From positions 124,001 through 188,000 of the forward strand of contig NZ_JADWMY010000003.1 of the NCBI RefSeq assembly GCF_015767275.1: a stretch of 64,000 nt of DNA, in the 5' to 3' direction. The position numbers and the translations under genes are program-made. Within the stretch, counting starts at the first letter, position 1. Every line of letters begins with the position of its first letter. The notes beneath the pieces are model-generated. The model was not told where the DNA came from. It saw nothing but the letters and a program-made list of their open reading frames with translations, and ran no database searches. This DNA comes from Herbaspirillum sp. AP02. GTDB taxonomy: Bacteria; Pseudomonadota; Gammaproteobacteria; Burkholderiales; Burkholderiaceae_D. Of the stretch, positions 1 to 7,176 are shown piece by piece.

Positions 1-1
1 G

Positions 2-289
2 GCCGATGGCTTGCCGGCCGCATATGAAAAGCTGTACGAGACCCTGGGCGCGGCTGTGCAGGACAGCCTCCAGCGCATGGCCGGTGATCTGGCCGAGCGC
101 TGCGCGGCCCGCTTGCAGGCGCTGGATCAGGCGCTGCAGCACAAGCAGCAGATCATCCTGGACGGCCAGCGTCGGCTCGGCGGTATCGAACGCCATCTGC
201 GGCAGGCGGTGGGCAATGGCGTGGTGATGCACGGGGCAAACGTAGCATCGGCCGCGGCGGAATCTTTTGCGGGGTTAAGGATCAGTTAA
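2..289 (+). CDS. C-terminal fragment of an unidentified protein (5' end outside window)
   Basis: An open frame enters from the left edge and stops at 289, giving about 95 residues. They are rich in Ala, Gln, Leu and Arg with a heptad-like pattern (for example QALQHKQQIILDGQRRL), so the end of the protein is probably a long helix or coiled coil. A TTG at position 11 could be read as a start, but nothing resembling a ribosome site precedes it and the frame is open further upstream, so a truncated gene is more likely. I do not recognise the family. Confidence 0.5.
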   Translation, partial: ADGLPAAYEKLYETLGAAVQDSLQRMAGDLAERCAARLQALDQALQHKQQIILDGQRRLGGIERHLRQAVGNGVVMHGANVASAAAESFAGLRIS

Positions 290-392
290 GACTACACAAC
301 TAGAGTGAACTTGACGGCCGCCAGCTCGACAGTGGCGCCGTGATTCGTCTCTTGATCCTTCAAGTCTTCATCCACGTACAAGGAGAGCCATC

Positions 393-812
393 ATGGATAT
401 CAACAAGATCACCGCCATCAGCGCCATCGTCTTCGGTCTGGCCGGCATGGCGGCCCCCTTTGCACAGGCCCAGACCCAGGCTACCCAGGGTAGCGTGGCC
501 TACATGAACGGCGGCATCGGCGCGGGCGAACAGAGCAAACTGCGCGAGGCGGCCAAGGATTACAACCTGCGCGTGCTGTTCTCCGAAGCCAAGGATGGCG
601 CCTATGTCAGCAACGTCAAGCTCAGCGTCAATGACAGCCAGGGCAAGACCGTCTTCAGCCTGCCTGGCGCCGGCCCGATGACCAATCTCAAGTTGCCGGC
701 CGGTCACTACGAGGTGAAGGCGGACTACAACGGCGTCACTAAGACCAGCAAGGTGGAGGTGGGCCAAAAGCCGACTTCGCTCAGCTTCAACTGGGCGCAT
801 CAGGACAACTGA
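393..812 (+). CDS. Secreted protein with a carboxypeptidase-regulatory-like (Ig-like) fold
   Basis: This is a 139-residue protein with a Sec signal peptide (residues 1-26, cut after AQA). The mature part has the pattern of small periplasmic beta-sandwich proteins of Burkholderiales: YNLRVLFSEAKDGAYVSNVKL, then a GP-x-TNLKLPAGHYEVKADYNG stretch and a terminal beta strand ending in W. Such carboxypeptidase regulatory-like domains carry no catalytic residues and the role is unknown. An AAGGAGAG ribosome site lies just upstream of the ATG. It stands alone, convergent with the ABC transporter operon, so no functional partner is suggested. Confidence 0.7.
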   Translation: MDINKITAISAIVFGLAGMAAPFAQAQTQATQGSVAYMNGGIGAGEQSKLREAAKDYNLRVLFSEAKDGAYVSNVKLSVNDSQGKTVFSLPGAGPMTNLKLPAGHYEVKADYNGVTKTSKVEVGQKPTSLSFNWAHQDN

Positions 813-830
813 ACAGGTCCTTACTGACGC

Positions 831-862
831 AAAAAAGATCCTGTGTGTTTCCACACAGGATC
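831..862 (-). terminator. Rho-independent terminator of the 911-4341 ABC operon
   Basis: A perfect 11-bp stem (837-847 with 852-862, arms GATCCTGTGTG and CACACAGGATC) has a 4-base loop. Read on the minus strand it is followed by six T (831-836 is AAAAAA), the classical intrinsic terminator layout for the leftward operon. There is no T run on the plus-strand side. Confidence 0.85.
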
Positions 863-910
863 AATGTGTCCAACACAGACACAAGGGAACCGTCCAGGCC
901 AGGCCGCGCT

Positions 911-1660
911 TCAGCGTGGCGACAGGCGTCGTCCCAGCCACATCAGGCCGCCGTTGCAGGCCAGGGCAAAGACCGAAAGCAGTAATGCCACCGCCATGAT
1001 GGTGCGGATGTCGCCCAGGTTCATGGCATTGGTCAGCAGGAAACCCAGCCCGCGCTGCGAGGCGAACATCTCCCCGATCAGGACCCCCAGCAGCGTCAGC
1101 GAAAAGGCCAGGCGCAGGCCGGCCGTGATTTCCGGCAGGATGGCCGGCAGTACGATGTGCAGCAGCGACTGACGCCGCGTCAGCCGCATCGACTGGCCGG
1201 CGCGCAGCAGCACCGGGCGCATCTGGCGGATCGCATTCATCGTGAAGACCATGATGGGGATGATGCCGTGCATCACTCCGAAGGCCACCTTGGCCGACAG
1301 ACCCAGCCCGAACACCAGCAGCACCAGCGGATAGAGCGTGACCTTGGGGATGGCATACATGTTCAGGAGGATGGGTTCGGAGACGTCGCGTGCCATCCGG
1401 TTCACGCCCAGCAGCAGGCCGGCCGCCAGGCCACCCACCAGCCCGATCAGCAGGGCGTAGAGCAGGGCCTTGCCGGTTTCCAGCGCATGCAGCCAGAACT
1501 CGCTGGTCTGCATCATGCTGCCCAGGGTCAGCACGGCCTGTCCTGGCGAGGCCAGCGCACTGCCGCCATTGATCCAGTACAGGCCCTGCCAGGATGCGGC
1601 CAGGCCGGCCGCCAGCAGGGCGTAGAGCAGCGGGGTTTGCATCTCGCGCATCGGTTTCAT
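911..1660 (-). CDS. ABC transporter permease (NitT/TauT/SsuC type)
   Basis: This 249-residue integral membrane permease has about six hydrophobic segments and the EAA cytoplasmic loop near the C-terminal third (RAGQSMRLTRRQSLLHIVLP followed by PEITAGLR), the signature of BPD-type permeases in the nitrate/taurine/sulfonate subfamily. The start at MKPMREM is chosen because a longer frame upstream is only an out-of-frame reading of the neighbouring permease gene. It is the last gene of a four-gene operon (substrate-binding protein, ATPase, permease, permease). Two permeases probably form a heterodimeric channel. The substrate cannot be read from the sequence. The genomic position suggests a pyridine carboxylate or related anion. 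Confidence 0.85.
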   Translation of the reverse strand: MKPMREMQTPLLYALLAAGLAASWQGLYWINGGSALASPGQAVLTLGSMMQTSEFWLHALETGKALLYALLIGLVGGLAAGLLLGVNRMARDVSEPILLNMYAIPKVTLYPLVLLVFGLGLSAKVAFGVMHGIIPIMVFTMNAIRQMRPVLLRAGQSMRLTRRQSLLHIVLPAILPEITAGLRLAFSLTLLGVLIGEMFASQRGLGFLLTNAMNLGDIRTIMAVALLLSVFALACNGGLMWLGRRLSPR

Positions 1661-1671
1661 GGCATGTCCTT

Positions 1672-2478
1672 TCAGCGACGCAGGCGCGCCTGCAGGCGGC
1701 GGTCCAGCGCGTTCAGCAGGAGGTTGACGAGGGTCACGCTGGCCAGCACCAGGAACATCAGCGCATACATGTCGTTGTTCTCGAAGTTGTTGTAGGCATA
1801 GCCGATCGCATAGCCTATTCCCGAGCCCGAGAGGATGAACTCGGAGGCGATCACGCCGATGAAGGCATAGGCCACCACCAGCTTCACCCCGGTAAAGAGG
1901 TAGGGCAGTGCCGCCGGCAGCTTCACGCGCACCGCCGATTGCCAGGGCGTGAGCCGCAGTACCCGGGCGGTCTTGTGCAGGGCGCGCGGGATACGGTCCA
2001 GCCCGTTGAGGGTGGCGGTGATCATGGTGACGATGGCCAGCAGCACGGCGATGGCGATGATGGGCGCCGAGCCCACGCCGAAGAGCACGATGAAGACCGG
2101 ATAGAAGATGAAGGTCGGCACCGCGTAATAGCTGGCCAGCAGGGGTTCGATGGCGCTGCGCAGGCCCGGCAGCGCATGCAGCAGCAGGCCGCAGATGAAG
2201 CCGAGGATGACGGCCAGTACCGTGGCCGCGCCGATGTTGGCCAGGCTGATGGCGATGTCCTTGTCGAACTTGCCCTCGCGCAGGATTTCCCAGGCGTGGC
2301 GGGCCATGGCCGAGGGCGCGATCATGGTGGTGGGCTGGATGAGGCCGCTGCGACACAGCAGTTCCACCAGCCCGATCAGCACGATCACGACCGCAATGCG
2401 GACCAGGCCATCGAGCTGATGTGCCGATCTGCGCGCCGGGCTGGCGGCAGCGGTGTGAGCAGAGCTTGCTTCAGCCAT
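1672..2478 (-). CDS. ABC transporter permease (NitT/TauT/SsuC type)
   Basis: A 268-residue permease with a short polar N-terminus and six membrane segments. Its EAA-like loop is ARVLRLTPWQSAVRVKLPAALP near residue 175, and conserved features such as SYYAVPTFIFYP are typical of SsuC/TauC-like permeases. The start codon lies inside the last 8 bases of the upstream ATPase gene, so the two are translationally coupled, and the next permease follows after 11 bases. It is likely the second half of the membrane channel. Family assignment is firm and the transported substrate is unknown. Confidence 0.87.
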   Translation of the reverse strand: MAEASSAHTAAASPARRSAHQLDGLVRIAVVIVLIGLVELLCRSGLIQPTTMIAPSAMARHAWEILREGKFDKDIAISLANIGAATVLAVILGFICGLLLHALPGLRSAIEPLLASYYAVPTFIFYPVFIVLFGVGSAPIIAIAVLLAIVTMITATLNGLDRIPRALHKTARVLRLTPWQSAVRVKLPAALPYLFTGVKLVVAYAFIGVIASEFILSGSGIGYAIGYAYNNFENNDMYALMFLVLASVTLVNLLLNALDRRLQARLRR

Positions 2479-3325
2479 GGCTGGCTCCCATTACCTTCAA
2501 CGACTCCACCCGCAGGCGTTCCCACAGGCGGGCATTGACCTCGCCGAAACGCGGTGTGGAGACCACCCGGCTATCGCGGTCACGCGGCCAGCCGGTCTCG
2601 ACGATGTCGATGAACAGGCCCGGTCGCGAAGACATCACGCCGACCCGGTCCGACAGCATGGCCGCCTCGTCCAGCGCGTGGGTGATCAGCAGCACGGTGG
2701 CGCCGGTCTCGCGCCACAGGCGCAGCAGTTCGTCGCCCATCAGCAGGCGGGTCTGCTGGTCCAGCGCGCCAAAGGGTTCATCCAGCAGGATCAGGCGTGG
2801 CTGCTGCACCAGCGTGCGGGCGATGCACACGCGCTGGCGCATGCCGCCCGAGAGTTGCGCCGGGTAGGCCGTGGCGAAATCCTTCAAGCCCATGAAGGCC
2901 AGCGCGTAGTCGACCCGGCGCTTGATCTCGGCGCCCTCCATGCCGCGCATGCGCAGCGTGAAGGAGATGTTGTCGCGCACGTTCAGCCAGGGGAAGGACG
3001 CGTCTTCCTGGAACACCACCCCCACGCCATCGGGCACACCCTTGACCTCGCGGTTCTCGAACTGCACCGTGCCATCGGAGGGCGAAGCCAGGCCCGACAG
3101 GGTATCGAGCAAGGTGGACTTGCCGCAGCCAGAAGGGCCGACCACCGAAAAGAACTCGCCCTGGTAGAGCGTCAGGTCGATCGGGCCGAGCGCGTGGAAG
3201 ACGCTGCCGGCCTTGCCGAACTTGCGGGTGACACCCTGCAGCACGGCGTGCGGCACGCGGGGCGTGGTGGCCGGGCTGTCCTGCAGGAAGGCCTCGGCGG
3301 CCAAGACGGTGTGTTCACTCTTCAT
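2471..3325 (-). CDS. ABC transporter ATP-binding protein (NitT/TauT/SsuB type)
   Basis: A 284-residue cytoplasmic ATPase that powers the importer. Visible motifs are Walker A GPSGCGKST, a Q-loop with VVFQEDASFPWLNV, the ABC signature LSGGMRQR, Walker B LILLDEPFGALD and the switch His in LLITHALDEA. The length and the FPWLNV stretch after the Q-loop are characteristic of the SsuB/TauB/NrtD group. The start at MKSEHTV, 11 bases after the substrate-binding gene, gives a plausible short N-terminal extension. The gene overlaps the next permease by 8 bases. Confidence 0.92.
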   Translation of the reverse strand: MKSEHTVLAAEAFLQDSPATTPRVPHAVLQGVTRKFGKAGSVFHALGPIDLTLYQGEFFSVVGPSGCGKSTLLDTLSGLASPSDGTVQFENREVKGVPDGVGVVFQEDASFPWLNVRDNISFTLRMRGMEGAEIKRRVDYALAFMGLKDFATAYPAQLSGGMRQRVCIARTLVQQPRLILLDEPFGALDQQTRLLMGDELLRLWRETGATVLLITHALDEAAMLSDRVGVMSSRPGLFIDIVETGWPRDRDSRVVSTPRFGEVNARLWERLRVESLKVMGASHG

Positions 3326-3336
3326 GGTGGACTCCC

Positions 3337-4341
3337 TCACAGCTTGCTCTTGATCTTGATGGACGGCGGCAGCATGCTGCTGTCGATGAGCTTGTTCCAT
3401 TCCACGTTGTCCTTGATCTCGCCGATCAGCTTGAGGCCGTCGGTCATGCGGTCCAGTTCGGCCTGGTCGAAGTCGCCCTCGCTCCACATGCGCGCGCGCA
3501 CCATGTTGTCCACCGCTTCGCGCGCCACTTCCGGGCTGAGCTTGAAGCTGCTCTCCAGCAGCTTGGCGGCGGCGGCCGGATCGCGGTACACCGCCCGCAC
3601 ACCTTGCTGGCGGCCTTCGATGATGGCGCGGATGGTCTCTGGATGGGCCTTGGCATAGGCGCGGGTGGTGATGCCTACCGAGGTGGTCATCGGTTGCAGC
3701 ACCTCGCCGGCGCTGTAGACGGTGCGGTACTTATCCTTGCGCACGATGGAAAGCGGCTCGATCAGCACCGCCGCAGCCACCGAACCCTGCTCCAGCATGG
3801 TCAGCCCGTTGATGTAACCGCCCGAGGCCACACGCTGCACCTGGGCCGCATCCACGCCCTTGGCCTTGAGCGCCATCAGCAGCAGCATTTCGGATACGCC
3901 CTTGGGCGAGGTGATGGCGATCTTCTTGCCGGCCAGGTCGGCGATGCTCTTGACGGGGGAGTTGGGCATGGTCACTGCTGAAGCCTCGGCCACGCTGCGG
4001 GTGCCGGTATTGACGATGACCACGTCCAGCCCCTGGCGCTGCGCGGCCAGCGCGGCCGAGACTGCCACTTCGCCATACGGCAGCTTGCTGGCCAGGATGT
4101 TGCGCACCGTGGTGCCGCCACCGCCGGAGGTGAGGATGCCGGTGATATCCACCCCGGCCTTCTTGAAATAGCCTTGCTCGATGGCAATCGCATAGGGCAG
4201 GCCGTAGAGGCTGGTGCCCCATTGCGTGACCGAGATTTCTTCGGCGCGGGCCAGACCGGGGAGGGCGACTGGCACAGCCACTGCAACCAGGGCAGCACTG
4301 AGAGACACTACAGCTTGCAGGTTCTTGCAAAAGCTTTTCAT
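3337..4341 (-). CDS. Periplasmic substrate-binding protein of the NitT/TauT-type ABC importer
   Basis: A 334-residue protein with a Sec signal peptide (MKSFCKN through ARA, about 31 residues). The mature part has the NMT1/SsuA-like periplasmic-binding fold: YGLPYAIAIEQGYFKKAGVDI and TSGGGGTTVRNILASKLPYGEVAVSAAL are typical opening segments. It is the first gene of the minus-strand importer operon. Upstream (4437-4504) are two copies of a TAGATATC motif that also appears before the FRG gene and nadC, suggesting common control by the adjacent MarR protein. The ligand is not identifiable. The shared motif with a quinolinate-using enzyme makes quinolinate or a related pyridine acid a candidate (inference). 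Confidence 0.85.
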   Translation of the reverse strand: MKSFCKNLQAVVSLSAALVAVAVPVALPGLARAEEISVTQWGTSLYGLPYAIAIEQGYFKKAGVDITGILTSGGGGTTVRNILASKLPYGEVAVSAALAAQRQGLDVVIVNTGTRSVAEASAVTMPNSPVKSIADLAGKKIAITSPKGVSEMLLLMALKAKGVDAAQVQRVASGGYINGLTMLEQGSVAAAVLIEPLSIVRKDKYRTVYSAGEVLQPMTTSVGITTRAYAKAHPETIRAIIEGRQQGVRAVYRDPAAAAKLLESSFKLSPEVAREAVDNMVRARMWSEGDFDQAELDRMTDGLKLIGEIKDNVEWNKLIDSSMLPPSIKIKSKL

Positions 4342-4436
4342 GATTTCCTCGACACGTGATGGACACTGCAATCGGATACTCGCAAGGGGCGTACCTGCAA
4401 GCACTTGATGCTGTCAATGCAAACGACGTGCCAAGC

Positions 4437-4449
4437 TTAGATATCGATC
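4437..4449. promoter_or_regulatory. Candidate operator copy 1 (TTAGATATCGATC)
   Basis: This TAGATATCGA element lies about 95 bases upstream of the substrate-binding gene start. The same core occurs at 5314-5324 and, inverted, at 6252-6264, each time in front of a gene of this region. The adjacent MarR gene at 4627 is the obvious candidate binder, but binding is inferred. Confidence 0.5.
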
Positions 4450-4490
4450 AAAAAATCGTCTGAAAGTCCTTTTGCAGTCTGCAAAATATA

Positions 4491-4504
4491 GTTAGATATC
4501 TTAG
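4491..4504. promoter_or_regulatory. Candidate operator copy 2 (GTTAGATATCTTAG)
   Basis: A near-perfect palindrome centred on AGATATCT (4494-4501), between the ABC operon and the MarR gene. It shares TTAGATATC with the copy at 4437. Symmetry suits a dimeric MarR-type regulator. Confidence 0.45.
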
Positions 4505-4626
4505 AACATGTGTCGAAGAAGATGCATGGACGGCAAGCCACGGCGCTTTCTCCGATGGTGCAATTATGCTGTCCGCCCGTCACTTGCTGGTGCGTCTGCA
4601 CAGGGATGGGGCAGCGCCGGGGAGGT

Positions 4627-5211
4627 TCAGCCCAGCCCGGAAGCCAGGCGTCCGACTTCCTGGGTGGAGGGCATGCGCTTGCCGGATTCCACCGCCTGGC
4701 GCTCGTCCCGCGCCAGGTTCAAGGCCATGGCGATGAGCACCTTGCGGGTGGTCTCCAGCTCTTCCTCGCTGATGCCTTCCAGGCTCAGGTCGTTGACGTC
4801 CTCGGCCAGCGGCACCAGCTTCTTCTTCAGGGCGCGGCCCTGCTTGCTGAGGAAGACGTGGACCTTCTTCTTGTCGCCCGGGAGATGGGTGCGCTCCACG
4901 TAGCCGATGGCCTCCAGCGACTTGAGGGCGGTGGCGGTGGTGGCTTCGCTTACGCCGGCCCGCTCGGCCAGGTCGCGCTGGGACAGGCCGTCGTGTTCCC
5001 ACAGCACGCGCAGGATGGTCCAGTGACCGTAGCTGACTGCATGCGGCGCCAGGCGGATCTGCAGGCTGCGGATGAAGGCACGCGCCGCATCCTTGACCAG
5101 GTGGGCGACGCGTTCGGCGGCCTGGGCCTGTAGCGCCTGTTCCAGTTCATCCGGTTCATCTTGTTCGACCGGGGCGGCGGCCAGTGGCCGGGATCGTATG
5201 GCTTTCATCAT
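4627..5211 (-). CDS. MarR-family transcriptional regulator
   Basis: A 194-residue winged-helix regulator. The MarR fold is visible from about residue 35: SYGHWTILRVLWEHDGLSQRDLAERAGVSEATTATALKSLEAIGYVER is the helix-turn-helix, followed by the wing GDKKKVHVFLSKQG. The N-terminal 35 residues are an Ala/Glu-rich extension and the C-terminus has the usual dimerisation helices. It lies between the minus-strand importer and the plus-strand FRG/nadC genes, and palindromic TAGATATC elements flank it on both sides. It therefore probably represses or senses for this local module rather than the nic genes, which have their own MarR protein at 18814. The ligand is unknown. A pyridine carboxylate is a reasonable guess. 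Confidence 0.88.
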   Translation of the reverse strand: MMKAIRSRPLAAAPVEQDEPDELEQALQAQAAERVAHLVKDAARAFIRSLQIRLAPHAVSYGHWTILRVLWEHDGLSQRDLAERAGVSEATTATALKSLEAIGYVERTHLPGDKKKVHVFLSKQGRALKKKLVPLAEDVNDLSLEGISEEELETTRKVLIAMALNLARDERQAVESGKRMPSTQEVGRLASGLG

Positions 5212-5222
5212 TTCATCAGAAA

Positions 5223-5233
5223 TCTAAGATAAC
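5223..5233. promoter_or_regulatory. Possible half operator next to the MarR start (TCTAAGATAAC)
   Basis: TCTAAGAT here is the exact reverse complement of ATCTTAGA at 4498-4505, part of the palindromic copy. It lies 12 bases upstream of the MarR start codon, where autoregulation would be expected. Only a half match, so weak. Confidence 0.3.
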
Positions 5234-5313
5234 GCAATCATACCCATTTGCAGCCCGCTCAGGGAGGGCAGGGAAAATCGCCATGACAGGCTGGCCTGCA
5301 TCTTGCATAATCG

Positions 5314-5324
5314 TAGATATCGAA
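5314..5324. promoter_or_regulatory. Candidate operator copy 3 (TAGATATCGAA)
   Basis: Located 17-27 bases before the FRG gene start. It matches the core of the copy at 4437 and, as a reverse complement, the copy at 6252. Confidence 0.5.
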
Positions 5325-5340
5325 GAATATTTTCGGGGTC

Positions 5341-6165
5341 ATGATGTCTCTCGCCACTGCCATCGATCAGGTCGTACTGTCCAGCTGGGATGAGTTCGCT
5401 GCCGCCAGCGACCAGCTGGAGGGCTGGGTATTCCGTGGCCAGGCCGATCATCGCTGGCCGCTGGTCAGTTCGCTGACCCGGCACCTGTCACGCTATTGCC
5501 CCGATCCCTCGCTGTGGCCCCTGCGCGAGGAGCGGGCGATCCGCGTGTTCCGGCGCAAGGCCCATGTCTTCCTGCATGACGCGGCGGTGCTGGACGATGA
5601 CCTGCGCTGCCTGGCGCTGATGCAACACCATGGCGCGCCGACGCGGCTGATCGATTTCACCAAGTCCCCCTTCGTGGCGGCCTTCTTTGCCATGCAGCAA
5701 CTGCATGGCGATGCCGCCGTCTATGCGCTCAATACCCCGGCCTTGTGGAAGGCGGCGCCGCGCTTCGATCCGACGCTCAACCGCGAAGCCATCGACCTGC
5801 GCAAGCCCGACAGCTACCAGCGTTATTTCGCCGGCAACGCCTTGCCGCTGGTGTGGTTCGGCGAACCCAACCAGATGGATGCGCGCCTGGTGGCGCAGTC
5901 CGGCATCCTGGTGGTGCCGGGCACGCTGGAGGCGCCGCTGGAGCGCCTGCTGGCCGGCTACGAGGCCAGCGAACCGCTGATCCGCAAGTTCATCCTGCCG
6001 GCGGCGCTGCGCGAGCCGGCGCTGCGGGCGCTGTACCGGATGAACATCACCGCCGCCACGCTCTTCCCCGGCCTGGATGGCCTGGCCCGTTCCATCGACT
6101 ACGAGCTGGAGATGGTGTGGGAGCAACTGATCGTCGATTACCAGTCCAGGCTGGGCAAGAGCTGA
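5341..6165 (+). CDS. FRG-domain protein
   Basis: A 274-residue protein with an N-terminal FRG domain. The eponymous motif is F31-R32-G33 in GWVFRGQADHRWPLVSSLTR, followed by ALMQHHGAPTRLIDFTKSPFVAAFFA (about residues 102-127), the typical second block. FRG domains are found in prokaryotic proteins of mostly unknown function, often next to defence or toxin genes, and a nucleotide-related activity has been suspected. Two start codons, ATG ATG, are adjacent. The gene sits between the MarR regulator and nadC, with the shared TAGATATCGA element immediately upstream, so it appears to belong to this regulon rather than to a defence island. No partner toxin or phage gene is seen. Confidence 0.8.
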   Translation: MMSLATAIDQVVLSSWDEFAAASDQLEGWVFRGQADHRWPLVSSLTRHLSRYCPDPSLWPLREERAIRVFRRKAHVFLHDAAVLDDDLRCLALMQHHGAPTRLIDFTKSPFVAAFFAMQQLHGDAAVYALNTPALWKAAPRFDPTLNREAIDLRKPDSYQRYFAGNALPLVWFGEPNQMDARLVAQSGILVVPGTLEAPLERLLAGYEASEPLIRKFILPAALREPALRALYRMNITAATLFPGLDGLARSIDYELEMVWEQLIVDYQSRLGKS

Positions 6166-6251
6166 ACCCCACGTCGCCACCGCGTCCCTTTTTCCAGGAG
6201 TCCTGAACACCCTGCATCACATCCGCCGCACCGAAGTCCGCTCTTAAATAG

Positions 6252-6264
6252 TTCGATATCTAAC
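6252..6264. promoter_or_regulatory. Candidate operator copy 4 (TTCGATATCTAAC)
   Basis: The reverse complement, GTTAGATATCGAA, joins the features of the copies at 4437, 4491 and 5314. It lies about 80 bases upstream of the nadC-type gene and its fused partner. Confidence 0.5.
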
Positions 6265-6342
6265 TTAATTGTAGTCGCCATTCCAGTTGTCATTCATTTC
6301 GGGGCCAGCCAGCCCCTCACCACGCCAACGAAAGGATTCACC

Positions 6343-7176
6343 ATGTACGACCATTACGCCACCGAAAAACTGATCGACCTGTGGCTCTCCGAAGACATCG
6401 GCGCCTGCGACCTGACCGCGCAGACCATGATCGAGCCGGACGAGCAGGGCCATTTCGTCATGAATGCCCGTGAATCCCTGATCGTGTCCGGCATCGAGGT
6501 GGCCGCCCGGGTCTTCCGCAAATACGACGCCACGCTGGCGGTGCAGGTGCATCACGCCGACGGCAGCCGGGTCGAGGCCGGGGCCATCCTGCTGACCGTC
6601 AAGGGCAATGCGCGCAGCGTCCTGACCGCCGAGCGCACCGCGCTGAACCTGGTGCAGCGTCTGTCGGGCATCGCCAACGAGACCGCCCGCTACGTGGCCG
6701 AGATCGCCGGTACCCGGGCGCAGCTCATCGACAGCCGCAAGACCACTCCCGGCCTGCGCATGCTGGAAAAGCACGCCGTGCTCTGCGGTGGCGGCCTGAA
6801 CCACCGTCTGGCGCTGGACAACGGCGTCATGATCAAGGACAACCACATCGCCGTCTGCGGCAGCATCAAGGAAGCCGTGGCCCGGGTGCGCCGCAAGCTG
6901 CCGGTGTTGACCAAGCTGGAAGTGGAGTGCGATCGTGTGGAACAGGTGCGCGAGGCGTTGGCCGCCGGGGTGGACGTGATCATGCTGGACAACATGTCCC
7001 TGCCCGACATGCGCGAAGCGGTCGGCATCGTCGACGGTCGCGTCAAGGTCGAGGCCTCCGGCGGCATCCGCCTGACCACCATCCGCCCGGTGGCCGAGAC
7101 CGGGGTGGATTACATCTCCACCAGCAAGATCACCCAATCGGCGCCGGCCGTGGACATCGGCCTGGACGAAGCATGA
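6343..7176 (+). CDS. nadC: NadC-type nicotinate-nucleotide pyrophosphorylase (quinolinate phosphoribosyltransferase)
   Basis: A 277-residue enzyme of the family that converts quinolinate and PRPP to nicotinate mononucleotide, CO2 and PPi (EC 2.4.2.19). The N-terminal alpha/beta segment is [16 protein letters not shown]. The substrate-binding residues are recognisable: R98 in [14 protein letters not shown]132-K133-T134 in [11 protein letters not shown]154-R155 in GGGLNHR and K165 in MIKDNH. The C-terminal phosphate-binding strands are VIMLDNMS and VEASGGI. Unlike a housekeeping nadABC arrangement, it is not near nadA or nadB but overlaps, by ATGA, a PhnN-phosphorylase fusion. This points to a specialised paralogue coupled to nucleotide turnover. 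ModD proteins are relatives, but there is no molybdate transporter here. Confidence 0.88.
   Translation: MYDHYATEKLIDLWLSEDIGACDLTAQTMIEPDEQGHFVMNARESLIVSGIEVAARVFRKYDATLAVQVHHADGSRVEAGAILLTVKGNARSVLTAERTALNLVQRLSGIANETARYVAEIAGTRAQLIDSRKTTPGLRMLEKHAVLCGGGLNHRLALDNGVMIKDNHIAVCGSIKEAVARVRRKLPVLTKLEVECDRVEQVREALAAGVDVIMLDNMSLPDMREAVGIVDGRVKVEASGGIRLTTIRPVAETGVDYISTSKITQSAPAVDIGLDEA

Noticed and set aside
1661-2356. Extension of the 911-1660 permease into a 481-residue protein
   Set aside because: The extra residues are His/Arg/Gly-rich and come from reading the neighbouring permease gene in the wrong frame; the real permease there is in another frame.
5341-6165. Phage-defence island around the FRG gene
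   Set aside because: No integrase, restriction, toxin or phage genes nearby; the operator motif and neighbours point to a metabolic context.
6265-6342. NAD-related riboswitch in front of nadC
   Set aside because: The leader is too short and I could not build a convincing conserved fold; the palindromic protein-binding motif is a simpler explanation.
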